Source: a bacterium (lineage in GTDB: Bacteria; Patescibacteriota; Saccharimonadia; Saccharimonadales; Saccharimonadaceae). From it: a stretch of DNA of 33,629 nucleotides. Under the pieces are notes generated by a model that had not been told where the DNA came from, ran no database searches, and worked only from the letters and a program-made list of their open reading frames with translations. The stretch spans positions 1-33,629 of the forward strand of contig JAKDMF010000002.1 in NCBI GenBank assembly GCA_030452455.1. The letters are read 5' to 3'. Below, one piece after another: positions 19,550 through 27,493 of the stretch (positions are counted from its first letter, which is position 1; each line of letters opens with the position of its first letter). The position numbers were made by a program, and so were the translations under genes.

Positions 19550-20994
19550 TATATAGTAACCTCTTCTCCTCCACCCATAATAGCAGCTACTGCAGCTGCA
19601 GTGCCATCTTTTATCGGTGCTGGAGTTGGAATAGTCTCGATGTCGATTTCAGGTACACCAATTGCTTCCAGCGATTTATGGAGGCTGGTTCGGTACTTCG
19701 GATCATCCAGCTTCTTTTTGTAGAAGGCGCTACTAGTATAGATATTCAAGGTTCCATCGGCTAGCTGATAGCTACATTTATTGAGGACGCTGTAGATGGC
19801 GACATAATTTTTCTTGGTATATTGAATCAACTCGTTCCAGTCGATTGATTCGATATCGACCGACTTTTTGGTAGTCGGCTGTGTGGTCGGTGTTTCTGCA
19901 TCGTCTATCTGAACCGGTGCAATTTCCTGAACCATAGTTTCACGCGGTTTTGGCTCGACCGCTTTGGCTGTTAGCTCGTCGACCGGATTCGGTAGAGTGA
20001 CTGTCGCGTTTGAGACCGCTAGCGCAGCTGTCGACTGCCTGCGGGGCTTCATACAGCTAGCCAGGGCTGTTAGAAGCTTGTGCTGTGGGTACGGTGAGCT
20101 GGCTACTTCTAGCAGAGCGCTAAGCAAGGCTATGTAGATGTCTGATTTGGCGGCCGACAGGCGAGCAGCCGCAACAAGTTGCTCGAGTAGGATTGAAGTC
20201 TGAACGCCAGACTGCTCTAGACTGTCGAGGGTGGTCACTAGTCGGCTGAGGTCGCTTCTTTTGACACAATCGATTAGATCTTCAATTGACTGGAGCGGTG
20301 CTAGGCCGAGCGAGGCCTCGACAAGATCGGCTGTGATTGTCATGTCGCTACTTGAGGCTAGTCCCGCCATTTGGTCCAGTAAACCAACTGCATCACGGAA
20401 GCTGCCGTCGGCTCGGACAGCAAGCATGGCTATGGCATCAGTTTCAATGTCGATTTTCTCGGATTTGGCCAGTTCGGCTAGATGCTTTTCGATATCGTCG
20501 GGCTGGGCGCGGTGAAAGTTAAACCGCTGAGTACGGCTGATGATGGTATCCGGTAGCTTGTCGGCATCAGTTGTTGCTAGTATGAAAACAACGTGCTCTG
20601 GCGGCTCCTCGAGAGTTTTGAGCAGAGCGTTAAAGGCCGAGTTTGACAGCATGTGAACCTCATCGATGATGTAAATTTTTTTGGCAGCCGCCACTGGTGC
20701 GATCTGGGCTTTTTCGCGTAAGCTACGGATGTCTTCAACACCGTTATTACTAGCGGCGTCGATCTCGATGATATCTAGATGGTTGGTGGTTTCGTCGTAT
20801 TTAAACTTGTTTATTTCGTAGGCTAGGATGCGAGCAACTGAAGTTTTGCCAACTCCGCGCGGACCGGTAAATAAATAGGCATGCGCGATTCTACCCTGCT
20901 TGATAGCCCGGCTTAGAATCTTGGTAATATGGTCTTGGCCAACTACCTGATCAAGACTTTTTGACCTGTATTTACGGTACAGCGCTTGTGCCAC
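19549..20994 (-). CDS. dnaX: DNA polymerase III subunit gamma/tau (no zinc module)
   Basis: LYRKYRSKSLDQVVGQDHI, GPRGVGKTSVARILA, IIDEVHMLS, ATTDADKLPDTIISRTQRF. Confidence 0.95.
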   Translation of the reverse strand: MAQALYRKYRSKSLDQVVGQDHITKILSRAIKQGRIAHAYLFTGPRGVGKTSVARILAYEINKFKYDETTNHLDIIEIDAASNNGVEDIRSLREKAQIAPVAAAKKIYIIDEVHMLSNSAFNALLKTLEEPPEHVVFILATTDADKLPDTIISRTQRFNFHRAQPDDIEKHLAELAKSEKIDIETDAIAMLAVRADGSFRDAVGLLDQMAGLASSSDMTITADLVEASLGLAPLQSIEDLIDCVKRSDLSRLVTTLDSLEQSGVQTSILLEQLVAAARLSAAKSDIYIALLSALLEVASSPYPQHKLLTALASCMKPRRQSTAALAVSNATVTLPNPVDELTAKAVEPKPRETMVQEIAPVQIDDAETPTTQPTTKKSVDIESIDWNELIQYTKKNYVAIYSVLNKCSYQLADGTLNIYTSSAFYKKKLDDPKYRTSLHKSLEAIGVPEIDIETIPTPAPIKDGTAAAVAAIMGGGEEVTI

Positions 20995-21077
20995 TGTTTG
21001 TCCTCCTATATCCCTGTTGTCTATAGTATACGATAGTTTGGTCGGTATTACCGTTGTAAAATCAGTAGAATTAAAAT

Positions 21078-21107
21078 GCCCTATCTCTATTTAGTTAGAG
21101 ATAGGGC
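21078..21107 (-). terminator. Terminator of the first paralogous membrane gene
   Basis: gccctatctct / agagatagggc 11-bp stem; T-rich on the minus-strand 3' side. Confidence 0.75.
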
Positions 21108-21121
21108 CTAGTTCTTTTTGG

Positions 21122-21559
21122 TTAGTACTTGAGTAGTGTCAGGCGGTACTGATTGTGGCCGGTTTCAGTCACCTGAGCTTCGATTAACTTGCCATGTCGG
21201 TCAGTGGCGGTGAAACCGTTTTGAATCGAATCATCGATTACAATAACCTCGTGCAATTCAACCCGGGTGCCGATTTGATGAGAGAGCCGGTGATCAATAG
21301 TGTCCTGGACTTGCTGCGGCAGGACGATGCCCGTCACTAGTACGCCAAATATAATCGAGATACCGATCGATATTACAGACATGAACATCACAGTAGTTCG
21401 GGTCGCAAAAAATTTACGATCGACACTATCTAGATGGTTCAGTATGGCGACAGCAACAATTATGATCAGGCCAGCAGCCACAATAATAAGCGCGTACATG
21501 TAGCCCATCTCAACCGGCGCAATCGTAATATCATACGTCGTCGTGCTCGACGGCTCCAT
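21122..21559 (-). CDS. Small membrane protein, paralog A
   Basis: MEPSSTTTYDITIAPVEMGYMYALIIVAAGLIIIVAVAIL...; start moved from the track's 21607 to the ATG behind the aggag SD. Confidence 0.75.
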   Translation of the reverse strand: MEPSSTTTYDITIAPVEMGYMYALIIVAAGLIIIVAVAILNHLDSVDRKFFATRTTVMFMSVISIGISIIFGVLVTGIVLPQQVQDTIDHRLSHQIGTRVELHEVIVIDDSIQNGFTATDRHGKLIEAQVTETGHNQYRLTLLKY

Positions 21560-21562
21560 GTT

Positions 21563-21609
21563 AACTCCTAATCCAAAAAAGAACGCAGGTAACGAATTGT
21601 TACCCACGT
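21563..21609 (-). promoter_or_regulatory. Conserved leader, copy A
   Basis: About 45 nt nearly identical to 22165-22209; contains a GGTAAC-AATTC-GTTACC hairpin. Confidence 0.6.
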
Positions 21610-21731
21610 TTAGTTCGCTAACCTGTGTCCTGACTATAGTATGTATTCGGTAGGATTACAAGTGATAGAGCGGCTTGTTCGGCAATTAAAATACCCCACT
21701 TTTTTAGAAGTGGGGTTTAGGTTATTTTGGA

Positions 21732-22160
21732 TTACTTGTATTCGTAGAGAATTACATCGTATCTATCATGACCGGTCTCTTCGACGACACCGCGGACAGA
21801 CTGGCCGTCGTTCGTGACAGCGATGAATCCGCTACTGACGTGTGAACCGTTGGTCGCGATGATGCTATGCAAGCCGACCGATTGCTCGAGCTGTTGCTCA
21901 ATGCGGTCATTGACGGTGCTATAATAGGCCGAACTCAGACCAGCATAGCCCCAAAAGAGGAGACCGAGTAGCCCTACGCCCGCAGAGACCACGCCAATAA
22001 TAGTACCGGCAGACTCCGTGTCGTCGGTTTTGATATAGCTGACAATAGCCAGGACTATACCGCCGATCAATAAAACACCGCAGACGATGAACATCAACGT
22101 GTAGTGCCCGCTCATGTCGACCGGTTCGATCGTGATCTCGTAAGGTGTGCCTATCTTCAT
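21732..22160 (-). CDS. Small membrane protein, paralog B
   Basis: MKIGTPYEITIEPVDMSGHYTLMFIVCGVLLIGGIVLAI matches the layout and C-terminal region of paralog A. Confidence 0.75.
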   Translation of the reverse strand: MKIGTPYEITIEPVDMSGHYTLMFIVCGVLLIGGIVLAIVSYIKTDDTESAGTIIGVVSAGVGLLGLLFWGYAGLSSAYYSTVNDRIEQQLEQSVGLHSIIATNGSHVSSGFIAVTNDGQSVRGVVEETGHDRYDVILYEYK

Positions 22161-22164
22161 GACA

Positions 22165-22209
22165 AACTCCTAATCCAAAAAGAACGCAGGTAGCGAAGTG
22201 TTACCCACA
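22165..22209 (-). promoter_or_regulatory. Conserved leader, copy B
   Basis: aactcctaatccaaaaagaacgcaggtagcgaagtgttacccac; about three differences from copy A. Confidence 0.6.
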
Positions 22210-22259
22210 TATTCGTATACCTACTGTAGTAGTATACAACTTTTTGCTAAAAAATCAAC

Positions 22260-22775
22260 CTAAAGTGAGGCTTCGACAGCTGCCCAGGTGGCTTCCTGGT
22301 TGTCAGTTGGGACGATGATTGTCACTTGGTCGCCAAGATTTATTTTGAAGTACGTCACGCTGGCTAGCAGGATACGATATTCGCGCCCGTTAGCTTCGAC
22401 GTAGTATGACCCATCGTGGTTGACTAGTGTGCCGATAACCTGGGTTCGGTCAGTTGGGCCAATCTGTTTGTAGACAAAGCCACCGTCATCGGCGATAGTC
22501 AGCTTCAGGATATCGCCCTCGACTAATTTCGATTTTGAGGCGTAGTTGGCTGGAACTGGATAGTTCTTGCCATCTGGACCAATCATTAGCTGGCCGTCAA
22601 AGACACCCTCGACAACTTTGCCGGTCGCGTCAACCTGACTATCACGCGGCGTGACAACCTGTCCGTCGTCGCCGACAATACTAATAAGCAACTCCTTAGC
22701 CGCAGCTAGGTTTGTTTCAGCTTCTTGAATCAATGATTTAAGTCGTTTTACTTGTTTTTCTGGTAATTCAGACAT
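22260..22775 (-). CDS. Hypothetical protein, helical N-terminus plus beta-rich domains
   Basis: 171-aa ORF with SD; no family recognised. Confidence 0.75.
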   Translation of the reverse strand: MSELPEKQVKRLKSLIQEAETNLAAAKELLISIVGDDGQVVTPRDSQVDATGKVVEGVFDGQLMIGPDGKNYPVPANYASKSKLVEGDILKLTIADDGGFVYKQIGPTDRTQVIGTLVNHDGSYYVEANGREYRILLASVTYFKINLGDQVTIIVPTDNQEATWAAVEASL

Positions 22776-22845
22776 GCTCGCATTTCCTTGTCTGTTTTTG
22801 TTATATCACTTAATATATATCAGTTTCACGTCACTACGTCAAGAT

Positions 22846-22863
22846 TTATCCAACTTATCCACA
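22846..22863 (+). promoter_or_regulatory. Two abutting DnaA-box-like 9-mers
   Basis: TTATCCAAC (22846-22854) followed by consensus TTATCCACA (22855-22863). Confidence 0.45.
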
Positions 22864-22914
22864 CGGATATATGAGGTCGTCGGAAATTTGTTGTCAAAAA
22901 TATTAACAATAAAA

Positions 22915-22940
22915 ATAGTACTCGCCAGGGCGAGTACTAT
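22915..22940 (-). terminator. Terminator of rplJ-rplL
   Basis: atagtactcgcc / ggcgagtactat stem followed on the minus strand by tttttattg. Confidence 0.8.
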
Positions 22941-22977
22941 TTCGGATCAACAATCGGTTGAATACTAGGTTCTGAAA

Positions 22978-23358
22978 CTAGGCAAGTTCGACTGAAGCGC
23001 CAGCTTCTTCAAGCTGCTTTTTAACAGCTTCAGCTTCGTCTTTAGCAACCTTCTCTTTGATAGCACTTGGTGCTTCATCAACTAGAGCTTTGGCTTCACC
23101 AAGACCAAGTCCGGTAATCTCTTTGACTGCCTTGATGACAGCAACCTTAGATGCACCGGCGTCAGATAGAGTAACTGTGAATTCAGTTTTCTCATCTTCG
23201 GCAGCACCAGCGTCACCGCCAGCAGCTGGTCCGGCAACAACAGCTGCGGCTGCAGCTGGCTCAATGCCGTATTCGTCTTTTAGAATGTTTTTTAGTTCGT
23301 TTACTTCAAGTACTGTAAGTCCGGTAAGACTTTCAGCTAGTTTTTTCAAATCAGCCAT
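22978..23358 (-). CDS. rplL: 50S ribosomal protein L7/L12
   Basis: [42 protein letters not shown]. Confidence 0.98.
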   Translation of the reverse strand: MADLKKLAESLTGLTVLEVNELKNILKDEYGIEPAAAAAVVAGPAAGGDAGAAEDEKTEFTVTLSDAGASKVAVIKAVKEITGLGLGEAKALVDEAPSAIKEKVAKDEAEAVKKQLEEAGASVELA

Positions 23359-23407
23359 GTTAAATCCTCTCTATTGGATAGTTTATTAAATATTTACTGA
23401 TTGCAGG

Positions 23408-23932
23408 TTATGCAGTCGCTTTTTCTGATATACCATCGAGCAATGCGTGTAGATTGCCTGATAGACCGTTTGTAATATCGTGAACTGGTGACAGTAGCTG
23501 ACCGATAGTCTGAGCGATAAGCTGTTCCTTGCTAGGTAGACCAGCAAGAGCTTTAACGTCATCAGCTGATAGGTTGGCACCTTCGCCAGAAAACGCACCA
23601 GCAAACAGTAGCTGCGGGTGTTTTTTAGCAAATGTATCTAGTACCTGAGCTGGTGCAACTTCGTCATCGCTGCTGGCAGCGTATAGGAGTTGGCCAGTTA
23701 GGGCACTTGTATCAGTGTCTTTGTAGGTATCAACAGTCGACATGGCCACACGGACTAGTCGGTTTTTGACAACCTTGATTGTTACGCCAGCTTCACGAGC
23801 AGATCGTCGTAGTTCCTGAATATCAGTCACTGACAATCCCTGGTAGTGGGCGTAAACAGTCATTTTTGCACTAGAAAAAGTTTCTGTAATATCTGCAACC
23901 AAAGCTTGTTTTTTATCGCGTGAAATAGCCAT
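23408..23932 (-). CDS. rplJ: 50S ribosomal protein L10
   Basis: MAISRDKKQALVADITETFSSAKMTVYAHYQGLSV...; immediately upstream of rplL. Confidence 0.96.
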   Translation of the reverse strand: MAISRDKKQALVADITETFSSAKMTVYAHYQGLSVTDIQELRRSAREAGVTIKVVKNRLVRVAMSTVDTYKDTDTSALTGQLLYAASSDDEVAPAQVLDTFAKKHPQLLFAGAFSGEGANLSADDVKALAGLPSKEQLIAQTIGQLLSPVHDITNGLSGNLHALLDGISEKATA

Positions 23933-24050
23933 AAATAACTCCTTTGATTATGTGATAATGTGTATTCAACCGAATTGTCAATGAACGGTAATGAGAGATC
24001 AAATAATTGATTCTCGCATCACCAAAGACTAGATTGAAAATAGAGTATAT

Positions 24051-24104
24051 TCTCACCTCGGCTGTATAATTAAGTGTTTCCACGGCAGCTATCTCTGGCA
24101 ATGT
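24051..24104 (-). ncRNA. Ribosomal protein L10 leader (rplJL autoregulation)
   Basis: Minus-strand acattgccagagatagctgccgtgga...acagccgaggtgaga fits the L10-leader pattern (GCCaaAGACAGC...GCCGAGGU) at the predicted 5' end of the transcript. Confidence 0.75.
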
Positions 24105-24112
24105 CTAGCTGT

Positions 24113-24141
24113 ATTATAGCAAAACTCTCGCCTCTGGTCAA
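24113..24141 (-). promoter_or_regulatory. rplJL promoter
   Basis: Minus strand TTGACC (24141-24136) - 17 nt - TATAAT (24118-24113). Confidence 0.8.
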
Positions 24142-24179
24142 TAAATTAAATTGTCCCGCTAGCGCTACGACCTAAAAAC

Positions 24180-24208
24180 TTGCAATTAGAGGCTTGTCGT
24201 AGTATAAT
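24180..24208 (+). promoter_or_regulatory. Promoter of the 24218 gene
   Basis: TTGCAA (24180-24185) - 17 nt - TATAAT (24203-24208). Confidence 0.75.
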
Positions 24209-24217
24209 ATGGCTTTG

Positions 24218-25231
24218 ATGTACGAATATAAATCTTACACATCTCCAGAGGGAAATCAGCAGCACGTTGAGGACAAATTGTTTGGTCCAGTCCCCTATAC
24301 GGATGGTATAGTCTCACTCGAAAGGCTAAATCCGGTTCTTCATGGCAAGCCAACGCCGCTGGACCCCGAATCGGTTTACGTCATCGGTTCTCCGCAGCAA
24401 GGCGGACTTGATTATCGGGCCTACGCTGAGCTAGAAATCATGGACAGACTGGGTGTCGCCACCGAGTCACTTAATATGCAAAACGACCTGCACTTATCTG
24501 TCGCTAGCGAGTTAGAGCGCCGACTAGAAGTCATGGTGGCCCGTAACCAGACATCATACAATCGCCTGCTGAAGGTTATCGAGGCTGAAGATAATGTCGA
24601 TGATTCAATGCTAGATATAATCAACCGCGCCCGGCAGTCTGATGCCAGCGTCGGTGAGCTGGCCATGTTGCTCAACGCCTACCCCGATATGATATCGGTC
24701 GAATTCTATAAATTTACTAATCCGTTTAATAACGAATCTATCGCCCAGGCTATCCACTGTATTGAGCAAGATGTAATCTCAATTGACCATACCGTCGAAC
24801 AGCGCCATGCCGACTACGACGCAACGCTGTATGAGGATCCAAGCTTTATCAGCCAAGATATCAACGACGCCACAATCGAGGGCATAAAGGTTCACATCGT
24901 GAAGCACAAAATCGGTGATATTCAGTTTGATAAAAATAATATCGAGATAATAACCAAACAAGTTAGCGTCGAGGACCGTGACGGCACCAAGTATCAGATC
25001 GGTGTATCGAGCTATTTGCGGGCGTCTGACTACCCGGCCCGACTACAACAAATCGAAGACTCGCCTACCCTGTTGAAGCGTGAGCTAAGCCAGCGTCAGA
25101 AAAAACTAAGCAACCTCGCCATCGATATGGATATGCTCAGTCAAGCCATCCAGCCCCAGCTTGAAGCCAGCGGTGTTAGCCTCGAAGATTATTTGGCTAA
25201 GGTCAAGCAAGCCCTAGACGCTGACGACTAG
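24218..25231 (+). CDS. Hypothetical protein with C-terminal helical region
   Basis: Long ORF. The track ATG (24209) abuts the -10 box, so the ATG at 24218 (MYEYKSY...) is preferred. Confidence 0.75.
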   Translation: MYEYKSYTSPEGNQQHVEDKLFGPVPYTDGIVSLERLNPVLHGKPTPLDPESVYVIGSPQQGGLDYRAYAELEIMDRLGVATESLNMQNDLHLSVASELERRLEVMVARNQTSYNRLLKVIEAEDNVDDSMLDIINRARQSDASVGELAMLLNAYPDMISVEFYKFTNPFNNESIAQAIHCIEQDVISIDHTVEQRHADYDATLYEDPSFISQDINDATIEGIKVHIVKHKIGDIQFDKNNIEIITKQVSVEDRDGTKYQIGVSSYLRASDYPARLQQIEDSPTLLKRELSQRQKKLSNLAIDMDMLSQAIQPQLEASGVSLEDYLAKVKQALDADD

Positions 25232-25869
25232 TCCAACAGTTTAAGTAAATCTTGGTAGACCGCATCGACAGTCTGAGTGGCGTCGATGACCGGTATATCG
25301 TATTGTTCGGCCAGCGATAGATAGGCCTGGTCGACTTTGGTTTGGAAATCATCGCCCTTTGATTCAAATGTGTCGGGATTTTCCAGCTCTCCCCGGCCGT
25401 CAATTCGGCGGAGTCGCTCCGATGTGTCGTCAAGTGTTAGGACGACCATGATGTCCGGGTTCATGTAGGTTTCGTCGGTAAATAGTCTGGTCGTGTCAGC
25501 TATCTCTTCAGCTGAAACACCGTCACCGCCACCTTGATAGGCTAGCGTTGATAAGTAATTACGGGCGCTTAAAACAAAGACACCTTTGGCCAGATTGGGA
25601 ATTATTTTTTGCTGCAGTAGTTCGCGACGAGCGGCGCTAAACAGAGCGACGTCAATTTCCGGTGCACGCTCTAAGTTAGCGTTTTTGATAACTTGTCGCA
25701 AATAGGCGGCAACCGGAGTTGTTAGTTCCGGGTCGTCACTGCCCGGCTCTTCGATCATGATGGCCGGTTGACCGGATTGGTTCAGGTATTCGGTTAATCG
25801 CTTGACCTGAGTTGATTTACCTGTACCGTCGTGGCCCTCAATGACGATGTACTTACCGCGGGTTTCCAC
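25228..25869 (-). CDS. tmk: Thymidylate kinase
   Basis: GKYIVIEGHDGTGKSTQVKRLTEYL; LSARNYLSTLAYQG. Confidence 0.93.
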   Translation of the reverse strand: METRGKYIVIEGHDGTGKSTQVKRLTEYLNQSGQPAIMIEEPGSDDPELTTPVAAYLRQVIKNANLERAPEIDVALFSAARRELLQQKIIPNLAKGVFVLSARNYLSTLAYQGGGDGVSAEEIADTTRLFTDETYMNPDIMVVLTLDDTSERLRRIDGRGELENPDTFESKGDDFQTKVDQAYLSLAEQYDIPVIDATQTVDAVYQDLLKLLD

Positions 25870-26589
25870 TTATTTAATTCCCTTAGATAATCCCGGGACG
25901 ATTTCTGGTGTTTCGCGCCTATCTTTATAGCCGCGCGGTAGCATGCTGACTGGCTGCCAGGTGCTAATTAGTTCGTCGAGATCGTCGGTGTGTTGGTACT
26001 TGCCGCTCATTCCGTCGCGGCCGTCGCTGTAGTCGCCTTCGACCGGTCCGGTCCGGTGGAAGACTAGCTGCCCCATACGCTCGCCGACTGGCAGCACGAC
26101 ACTCTCGTGCATATTAAGGTTATAGATTTCGAGCGTGATGCGGTTGATGTAGCCCGGGTCAATCCAGCCGGCGTCAAAACAGACCGCTACGCCGTTGCGC
26201 CCCCATGAACTACGGGCTCTGACCTCGCAGGCGCCGCCATGAGCTCGGATACCGATAAACTCGTGTGTGTGCGCCAAGATTCGTTCGCCTGGCTTCAGGA
26301 CGATAATCGGATGATCCTTTGGTATATTTTCAAACAACGTGTGGCTATTTTCTTGGCACCACTTTTCATGCGGCATAGCCTCGAGCGGCCCCTTGAAATA
26401 GCCGGCGACGTCATGAGCGTCAAACGGATTGTAAACTCGGTTGTCCTCGCGGTATTCTTGCTTATAAAAATAATGACCGAGCGTGAAGTCGAGGCTGGCC
26501 TCGGAGACATGCGCGGCTTTAAATGGGACACTTACGATAGTGCCGTCTTTGATTGCGTTTTTTATTTCTGTATTACTATATACACCCAT
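25870..26589 (-). CDS. dcd: dCTP deaminase/dUTPase family protein
   Basis: ARSSWGRNGVAVCFDAGWIDPGYINRITLEIYN is the conserved Dcd core. Confidence 0.88.
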   Translation of the reverse strand: MGVYSNTEIKNAIKDGTIVSVPFKAAHVSEASLDFTLGHYFYKQEYREDNRVYNPFDAHDVAGYFKGPLEAMPHEKWCQENSHTLFENIPKDHPIIVLKPGERILAHTHEFIGIRAHGGACEVRARSSWGRNGVAVCFDAGWIDPGYINRITLEIYNLNMHESVVLPVGERMGQLVFHRTGPVEGDYSDGRDGMSGKYQHTDDLDELISTWQPVSMLPRGYKDRRETPEIVPGLSKGIK

Positions 26590-26623
26590 TACTCTCTCCT
26601 GCGATTTATTGTATCATAGCTAT

Positions 26624-27115
26624 ATGAAGTTCTTAGTTGTTGCCTATGACAAAAAACGCGGTATCGGCACCGGTGATGATTTGCCATGGGGGCGCGACTT
26701 GCCGGCCGACCTAGAGCATTTCAAGCAGCTGACAGTGGCTAAAAGTGTCATCATGGGACGTAAAACATATCAGTCGATTGGACGGCCGCTACCGAACCGG
26801 CAGAATATTGTCTTATCGAGCGGTCCATCAGTCTCGGGTGATGTGCTGGTGGCCTCCTCGCTCGATCAGGCCTATCAGGTAGCTAGCTCTGAAGACGTCG
26901 CTATCATTGGTGGCCAGTCAGTTTTCGGCGAAGCGCTTGGCTTAGCTGATCGGATATATGCAACCGAAGTTGATGCTGAGTTTTCGGGCGTCACGGTGTA
27001 TTTTCCGGCAATTGACCAATCTTGGCAAGAAATCTCGCGTGTCCATAATAAGTCAGATGACGTAAACCTGTATGACTTTGATTTCGTGACTTACCAAAGA
27101 AAAACCGCCTCTTAG
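26624..27115 (+). CDS. folA: Dihydrofolate reductase
   Basis: MKFLVVAYDKKRGIGTGDDLPW, VIMGRKTYQSIGRPLPNRQNIVLS, IIGGQSVF. Start revised from the track's 26483. Confidence 0.95.
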   Translation: MKFLVVAYDKKRGIGTGDDLPWGRDLPADLEHFKQLTVAKSVIMGRKTYQSIGRPLPNRQNIVLSSGPSVSGDVLVASSLDQAYQVASSEDVAIIGGQSVFGEALGLADRIYATEVDAEFSGVTVYFPAIDQSWQEISRVHNKSDDVNLYDFDFVTYQRKTAS

Positions 27116-27125
27116 TAGAGGCGGT
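27104..27125. terminator. Terminator overlapping the folA stop codon
   Basis: accgcctc ttagta gaggcggt. Confidence 0.65.
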
Positions 27126-27140
27126 GTGGGTGTCAACCTA

Positions 27141-27395
27141 TTAGCTCATGTGCCAGGCGATCCAGTAGGCTCGCCCCTGCACTAACTTGTAGGTCGACAG
27201 GTTGAAGTCTTCGACTACGGTCAGGTTTTGACTGGGGTCGACCTGGCGAAATCCGCCAGATTTAATCAGAAATAGGGCGCCAGTGTGGTCGCCTGTGACG
27301 ACTTCGACAAAGCTACTGCCTTCTTCCCGGTAGACGACATATTCTCCTCGTGCGAGGACTGTTTTTTTACCAAATGACATTGCTCCACCTTCCAT
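27141..27395 (-). CDS. Small hypothetical protein
   Basis: 84-aa ORF (possible internal start MSFGK). Confidence 0.6.
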   Translation of the reverse strand: MEGGAMSFGKKTVLARGEYVVYREEGSSFVEVVTGDHTGALFLIKSGGFRQVDPSQNLTVVEDFNLSTYKLVQGRAYWIAWHMS

Positions 27396-27461
27396 AGTCG
27401 GATTCGGTCTATTTGGGTAATTATATTATATAACATATACTTATAAAAAGCAATTAAAAAC

Positions 27462-27487
27462 CCCTCTAGCCTAAAAACTAGAGGGGG
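27462..27487 (-). terminator. Terminator of the 241-aa gene
   Basis: cccctctag / ctagagggg followed on the minus strand by tttttaatt. Confidence 0.8.
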
Positions 27488-27493
27488 TAGAAC

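Noticed and set aside
19549-20994. Programmed frameshift in dnaX
   Set aside because: No A AAA AAG-type heptamer found; the longest relevant runs in frame have five As. The full-length frame is continuous.
23386-23631. Minus-strand 81-aa ORF inside rplJ
   Set aside because: Alternative frame of a confidently identified ribosomal protein gene.
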